The notes under the pieces are model-generated. The model ran no database searches, was not told the origin of the DNA, and saw only the letters and a program-made list of their open reading frames with translations. Source: Fodinibius saliphilus (GTDB taxonomy: Bacteria > Bacteroidota > Rhodothermia > Balneolales > Balneolaceae). Taken from it: DNA of 64,000 nt. The DNA is taken from assembly GCF_005869845.1 (NCBI RefSeq), contig NZ_VAWF01000002.1, positions 496,001 to 560,000 on the forward strand. Direction: 5' to 3'. Made by a program: the position numbers and the translations under genes. Below are positions 60,492 through 64,000 of the stretch, piece by piece (positions within the stretch are counted from its first letter, which is position 1; each line of letters opens with the position of its first letter).

Positions 60492-61226
60492 ATGGAAGAA
60501 GTACTTCAACAATTAGCAAATCTTCAATATATCGACAGCAGAATAGACGAGCTAAAACAGCTGCGAGGAGATCTGCCGGAAGAAATCCTTGATATTGAGA
60601 CAGACATCAATCGATTCGAAGCCAAAATTGAGCGGCTTGAAAATGAACAAAAGGAGCTAAAGGTTGAGCAAGATAACCTTGAGCTTGAAATTAAAGACGC
60701 TCAGAATAAGATGGACAAATATGAGGAGCAGCAAATGTCGGTGCGAAATAATCGTGAATACGATGCGCTGACAAAAGAGATTGAGTCTCAAAAGCAGGTT
60801 ATTGAGAATGCAAATTCTCGCAAGGAAGAGATCGAACAGCGTTTAGAGCAGATTGGACCTGAAATTGAAAAATATCAGGAACAGCTCGATCAAACCAAGG
60901 AGCTGTATGAACAAAAGCAGGCTAACCTTGAAGAGGTGAAAAAGGACACCCAGAAAGAAGAGGATATGCTAGAAGACAAGCGGGCAGAGGTCGAAGAAAA
61001 TATCGACGACCGCTATCTGAGAAGCTATAATCGACTTCGTGATGGTTTGTCCAATGGCTTAGCTGTAGTGCCAATGGAGAAAGGAGCTGCCCTGGGAATG
61101 GCTTTACCGCCTCAAACACAGGTGGAGGTTCGTCATAAGAATAAGATTATTATTGACGAGAATAGTGGCCGTATTGTAGTTCATCCCTCTTTCTTTGAAA
61201 ATGCTCAAGAGCAACTGTCGCTGTAG
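60492..61226 (+). CDS. COG1579-like coiled-coil protein that has lost its zinc ribbon
   Basis: 244 residues. Long coiled coil (about 5-170: LQQLANLQYIDSRIDELKQLRGDLPEEI, QQMSVRNNREYDALTKEIESQK), then YLRSYNRLRDGLSNGLAVVPMEKGAALGMALPPQTQVEVRHKNKIIIDENSGRIVV. In usual members of this family the C-terminal part has four Cys (CGGCxxxLPPQ ... CxxCGRIL); here all are replaced, and I find no Cys in the protein. It lies directly after the nif3 gene, as in many Bacteroidota. Function unknown. Confidence 0.85.
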   Translation: MEEVLQQLANLQYIDSRIDELKQLRGDLPEEILDIETDINRFEAKIERLENEQKELKVEQDNLELEIKDAQNKMDKYEEQQMSVRNNREYDALTKEIESQKQVIENANSRKEEIEQRLEQIGPEIEKYQEQLDQTKELYEQKQANLEEVKKDTQKEEDMLEDKRAEVEENIDDRYLRSYNRLRDGLSNGLAVVPMEKGAALGMALPPQTQVEVRHKNKIIIDENSGRIVVHPSFFENAQEQLSL

Positions 61227-61251
61227 AGAACTAGCCAAATAAGGCTTTATT

Positions 61252-61298
61252 AAAAAGATGTACGCATCTAGATTGATGTGGTACATCTTTTTTGTTTT
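61252..61298 (+). terminator. Terminator after the coiled-coil gene
   Basis: AAAAAGATGTAC (61252-61263) pairs with GTACATCTTTTT (61281-61292); CATC/GATG extends the stem inward. T-rich run follows. It separates the gene from rnpB. Confidence 0.92.
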
Positions 61299-61341
61299 GA
61301 GGATATAATATTGCCACTTATAAAAGTGTTATATTTAAGTA

Positions 61342-61705
61342 GGATGGTTGGGTAATCGCTCATCTGCGCCTTACTTTAGGCGTAAGTGAGAGGAAAGTCC
61401 GAACACCAACGAGTACTGTGCTTCCTAACGGGAAGATCCGGCTAACCGGTTAGCTAGTGCCACAGAAAACAGACTACCCTGCCTTGTGCTGGGAAAAGGT
61501 GAAAAGGTGAGGTAAGGGCTCACCGCTCCGGTGGTAACATTCGGAGGCTTGGTAAACCTCACAGGGTGCAAGCTCACGCAGACCGTTGTGCAACTCGTCA
61601 CAATGCGGTCGGGTGGAGTGCTTGAGCCCCGAAGCAATTCGGGGACCAGATAAATGATTACCATCTGCCTGCGGGCAGTTACAGAATTCGGCTTACAGAC
61701 TATCC
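61342..61705 (+). ncRNA. rnpB: RNase P RNA (type A)
   Basis: Hallmarks in order: GAGGAAAGTCCG near 61389-61400 (the P4-proximal core), ACAGAAAACAGACTACC in the middle, AAGGTGAAAAGGTG(AGG)TAAGGGCTCACC, GGTAACAT, GGTAAACCT and the conserved 3' end ACAGAATTCGGCTTACAG. P1 is formed by GGATGGTT at the start and GACTATCC at the end. About 364 nt. It processes pre-tRNA 5' ends. A terminator follows after 16 bp. Confidence 0.95.
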
Positions 61706-61720
61706 TTTCATTAATATCAG

Positions 61721-61748
61721 AAGGCTACCCGAGCAGGGTGGCCTTTTG
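61721..61748 (+). terminator. Terminator after rnpB
   Basis: GGCTACCC (61723-61730) pairs with GGGTGGCC (61736-61743), one wobble, 5-nt loop, then TTTTG. Close to the convergent mtfA-like gene end. Confidence 0.85.
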
Positions 61749-61777
61749 TATTTTGGCCAGTAACTGCTTATTGCCGT

Positions 61778-62554
61778 TTATGATTCCAGGTATTTTGCCG
61801 GATCTTGCTGATAGAATCTTTTAAGCTGTTGGTACAGTTCCGGGTGTTTTTGTTGTAAAGCTTGGGGACGTTCAAAGAAGTTTTCAGTAACGACAGCAAA
61901 AAATTCGGCCAGATTAGTAGCTCCATACTCATCAATCAGGGTGTGTTGATTCTTTTTGATAGCTTTGAGTAGTTTATTGTACTCTTTTCCTACAACCCAT
62001 CCCCAAGACAAGAAGGTAGAGTCATTACTGTTGGCTTCTATCTCAGACGTTGCGCCATAGTCGTAATCAAGTTGATGGGCAAATTCATGGAATACCAGGT
62101 TTTGGCCATCATTAATGTCGGAGGCGCCTTTTTTGACCTCATCCCAGGCCAGTACTACATGACCGCGTGACCAAGCCTCGCCGTGCCGTCGTTGGTATCC
62201 TTCTTCTACAAAAAAGCTGTTACGATTGCTTTTGACTCTTGCAACATAGGTTTCGGGGTAGATAAGCACGGATCTAAGTCCTTCATAAAAAGAGGATAAG
62301 TCTTCAATTCCTAAAAGGAGAATGCAAGCTTGGGCCGCTACGGTAATACGTATCTCATCTGTAATTTTGAGGCCGGCACAACCCTCAAAGCTTTTTTCCT
62401 TGATGAAGATATTGATGAGTCCCTTTAGCTTTTGTTTAAGCTCTGGCGGAAGATGTTTTACATAAGGCACTTGCTGGCGAAGAATAGGGCGCCATTGCTC
62501 AGGAAAGTTTTTTTGCATCAAGCGTTTTCGCTGCCACTTCTTAAAGCTAAACAT
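61778..62554 (-). CDS. MtfA-like zinc peptidase (M90)
   Basis: 258 residues. Zinc motif HEFAH at 156-160 (VFHEFAHQLDYDYG) and a downstream acidic segment (NLAEFFAVVTENFFE) match MtfA, whose E. coli member titrates the glucose repressor Mlc and has aminopeptidase activity. FEGCAGLKITDEIRITVAAQACILLLG and RHGEAWSRGHVVLAWDEV are further conserved blocks. Regulation of Mlc is not expected here, so its role is open. It follows smpB by 11 bp. Confidence 0.9.
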   Translation of the reverse strand: MFSFKKWQRKRLMQKNFPEQWRPILRQQVPYVKHLPPELKQKLKGLINIFIKEKSFEGCAGLKITDEIRITVAAQACILLLGIEDLSSFYEGLRSVLIYPETYVARVKSNRNSFFVEEGYQRRHGEAWSRGHVVLAWDEVKKGASDINDGQNLVFHEFAHQLDYDYGATSEIEANSNDSTFLSWGWVVGKEYNKLLKAIKKNQHTLIDEYGATNLAEFFAVVTENFFERPQALQQKHPELYQQLKRFYQQDPAKYLES

Positions 62555-62565
62555 GAAAAAAGGTA

Positions 62566-63033
62566 TTACATATTTACTTTGTACGTGCCCTTGTATTTAC
62601 GATCCAGTTCACGCTTCATGTCACGTTCTTTAATATCTTCACGTTTGTCATGTTGTTTTTTACCCTTGCCAATACCGATAAGCAGTTTGGCGTATCCCTT
62701 TTTAAAATACAGCTTAAGGGGCACCAAGGTATACCCTTTTTTAGAGACCGCTTTATCCATATCCCGAATTTCTCGTTTATGGAGCAAAAGTTTACGGTCA
62801 CGTCGCTCATCATGGTTTTCAAAAGAAGCATGTTTATATGGTTTAATATACATGTCATGTAGCCATACTTCCCCATCTTTTAGGTAAGCAAAAGCCTCGC
62901 TGAGGCTTGCGTTTCCTTCCCGGAGAGATTTCACTTCTGTTCCCTTTAGCGCTATGCCCGCCTCGTAGGTCTCCTCAATACGAAATTCGTGACGTGCTTT
63001 CCTGTTTTTGATTGTTGGTGGTGAGTTGGACAT
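62566..63033 (-). CDS. smpB: SsrA-binding protein SmpB
   Basis: 155 residues. KNRKARHEFRIEETYEAGIALKGTEVKSLREGNASLSEAFAYLKDGEVWLHDMYIKPY, KLLLHKREIRDM and the basic tail KKQHDKREDIKERDMKRELDRKYKGTYKVNM are typical. It delivers tmRNA to stalled ribosomes. The ssrA gene is not in this window. Confidence 0.97.
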   Translation of the reverse strand: MSNSPPTIKNRKARHEFRIEETYEAGIALKGTEVKSLREGNASLSEAFAYLKDGEVWLHDMYIKPYKHASFENHDERRDRKLLLHKREIRDMDKAVSKKGYTLVPLKLYFKKGYAKLLIGIGKGKKQHDKREDIKERDMKRELDRKYKGTYKVNM

Positions 63034-63114
63034 TTGTTGAAGCGGTTAAAAGTATTGGTAGTTCGGAAGCCTTAAATATCAGTGCTGTTATATTTATCTA
63101 ACGTCAGGCTATCA

Positions 63115-63531
63115 TCAGTAATCAAAGCCCAGCTTACGCAGATCACTGACGATCTCTTCGCCAGGGGATTTGTCAGGCATAGTGCTGTAAATTCCCATAA
63201 TTTGTTTAATCTCTTTTCGGGCCTTTTGGTTTTTAGGATTTAAGTTAAGCACTTTAATGTACTGTTCCAGTGCTGACGTCATGCGATCACGCATTGAGCT
63301 ATCCTTTGGCCCCCTGTACTCAAGATATAAACCATAATTCAGGTACGTTTTTTCTTTAAGTCGATCCAGGTTATCAGTTTTGGTTGGATCTGAATCATTG
63401 AGCACTTGTATTGCCTGTGAATAATTATCTTCGGAAATAAGTTGATCAATATGTTCATTCAAGTTTTCGGGGGAATCACTAGAGCATGAAATAAACAGGA
63501 TTAATAATAATAGTAGGGAAAAATAACGCAT
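63115..63531 (-). CDS. Small TPR-like lipoprotein
   Basis: 138 residues. Signal peptide with lipobox FISC (residues 13-16), then helical repeats: EHIDQLISEDNYSQAIQVLND and MTSALEQYIKVLNLNPKNQKARKEIKQI, a TPR-like unit. It ends EEIVSDLRKLGFDY. Probably an outer-membrane-anchored adaptor. It lies 81 bp before smpB on the same strand. Confidence 0.75.
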   Translation of the reverse strand: MRYFSLLLLLILFISCSSDSPENLNEHIDQLISEDNYSQAIQVLNDSDPTKTDNLDRLKEKTYLNYGLYLEYRGPKDSSMRDRMTSALEQYIKVLNLNPKNQKARKEIKQIMGIYSTMPDKSPGEEIVSDLRKLGFDY

Positions 63532-63595
63532 GTGGTGGTACTGGTTAAAAGTTATGCTGGTTAGATTCTGTCAGTTAAAGATAAACAAAAGATTG

Positions 63596-64000
63596 CTAGA
63601 TTAAATACAGGGGATTGGGGCTTATGCAGAGAATGAAAATAGCCATACTTAGCCACCCCAGAAATTTTCGAGTCGAATCGAGTTCGCGTTCACGCAGGGC
63701 CGGAGGATGTTCAACGCCCACTAGATAGGCAATAAAGAATGACCAGACTACCCAAATTAAAGATCCTGAAGTAGAGATATTACCTACATAAAGATAGAGG
63801 TAACCGGCTGAGAGGGCCATACTGCTGCCTAATACTGGTAAAATCCATTCAAGCTCATTGTGGAAAGCTTTTCGTAACAGGGTATAAAGAATGCCGGCCC
63901 AAATAATCCAGCTTAAAACACCATAGCTGTTATCGAAGTCTGCCAGCGATAAATGAATGAAAGGGATAGCCTCAACACCGGCCAGGGTGATAAGAATACC
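63596..64000 (-). CDS. Site-2 protease-type membrane peptidase, C-terminal part (runs off the window)
   Basis: The frame is open from the window edge (64000) for 134 residues to a stop at 63596. It has three or four membrane segments: GILITLAGVEAIPFIHLSLAD, GVLSWIIWAGILYTLL, SLIWVVWSFFIAYLVG and FLGWLSMAIFILCI. The stretch VEHPPALRERELDSTRKFLGW is the C-terminal motif that I recall from bacterial M50 (S2P-like) proteases. The HExxH end is outside the window, so the call rests on this motif and the topology. Confidence 0.6.
   Translation of the reverse strand, partial: GILITLAGVEAIPFIHLSLADFDNSYGVLSWIIWAGILYTLLRKAFHNELEWILPVLGSSMALSAGYLYLYVGNISTSGSLIWVVWSFFIAYLVGVEHPPALRERELDSTRKFLGWLSMAIFILCISPNPLYLI

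Overview
The window is about 64 kb of a chromosome at roughly 40-43% GC by eye. It is gene-dense and almost entirely core-genome: about 55 protein genes, the RNase P RNA, and no rRNA, tRNA, insertion sequence, CRISPR array or complete prophage that I can see. Several signs point to a Gram-negative member of the Bacteroidota/Balneolota-Rhodothermota neighbourhood, most like Balneolaceae: HU-type domains fused to SPOR, weak Shine-Dalgarno sites, ExbB/ExbD/TonB and LolA, an Mrp protein without the CxxC pair, an S16 with a long tail, DUF4398/OmpA lipoproteins and DUF5117-type metalloproteases. The lineage is an inference from gene families, not a computed placement.

Layout. 1-3.1 kb: the start of a leftward secreted protein, a VOC protein, formiminoglutamase-like HutG and Mrp. 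3.5-14.7 kb: a long rightward run of gcvT, comB, ftsK, a lolA-like gene, a flippase-like membrane protein, a plug-less outer-membrane barrel, a small HU protein, an HU-TM-SPOR protein, then exbB, exbD and tonB. The DNA translocase FtsK, an HU-SPOR protein that could bridge DNA and septal peptidoglycan, and a Ton/Tol-type motor therefore lie together. 15.2-17.1 kb is the only accessory-looking part: a divergent pair of small HTH and CI/S24-like regulators around a perfect 17-bp palindrome, then an unknown secreted protein. 17.1-24.9 kb: an azurin-like lipoprotein, a DUF4097 TSGG-repeat protein, proline dehydrogenase, a DoxX protein, a membrane gluzincin, ferritin, a DUF3267 protein and an iodotyrosine-deiodinase-like flavoprotein. 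25.1-29.5 kb: two orphan multi-PAS histidine kinases.

29.4-37.9 kb: a chorismate mutase/prephenate dehydrogenase fusion, uvrB, a small methyltransferase, and the leftward translation cluster ffh-rpsP-rimM-trmD-rplS, in which S16 carries a large acidic extension. 38.2-43.9 kb: two DUF4398/OmpA-type lipoproteins, fabI, a large zinc protease and aat. 43.9-47.8 kb: an ECF sigma / anti-sigma / secreted-protein cassette and a serine-hydrolase-like protein with degenerate catalytic motifs. 47.9-54.0 kb: a leftward comEC, AI-2E-type transporter, xseB, dxs run. 54.1-59.2 kb: isoaspartyl peptidase, purine nucleoside phosphorylase, then a leftward yggS - four small PspB-like membrane proteins - divIVA-like cluster that recalls the ylmE-sepF-ylmG-ylmH-divIVA order of Gram-positive bacteria. 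59.3-64 kb: nif3-like gene behind a foldable leader, a cysteine-less relative of the COG1579 zinc-ribbon coiled-coil proteins, rnpB, an MtfA-like peptidase, smpB, a TPR-like lipoprotein and the end of a membrane-embedded protease.

The best candidates for something under-described are the PspB-like array between YggS and DivIVA, the HU-TM-SPOR protein beside FtsK, the orphan CI-like switch, and the leader upstream of nif3.
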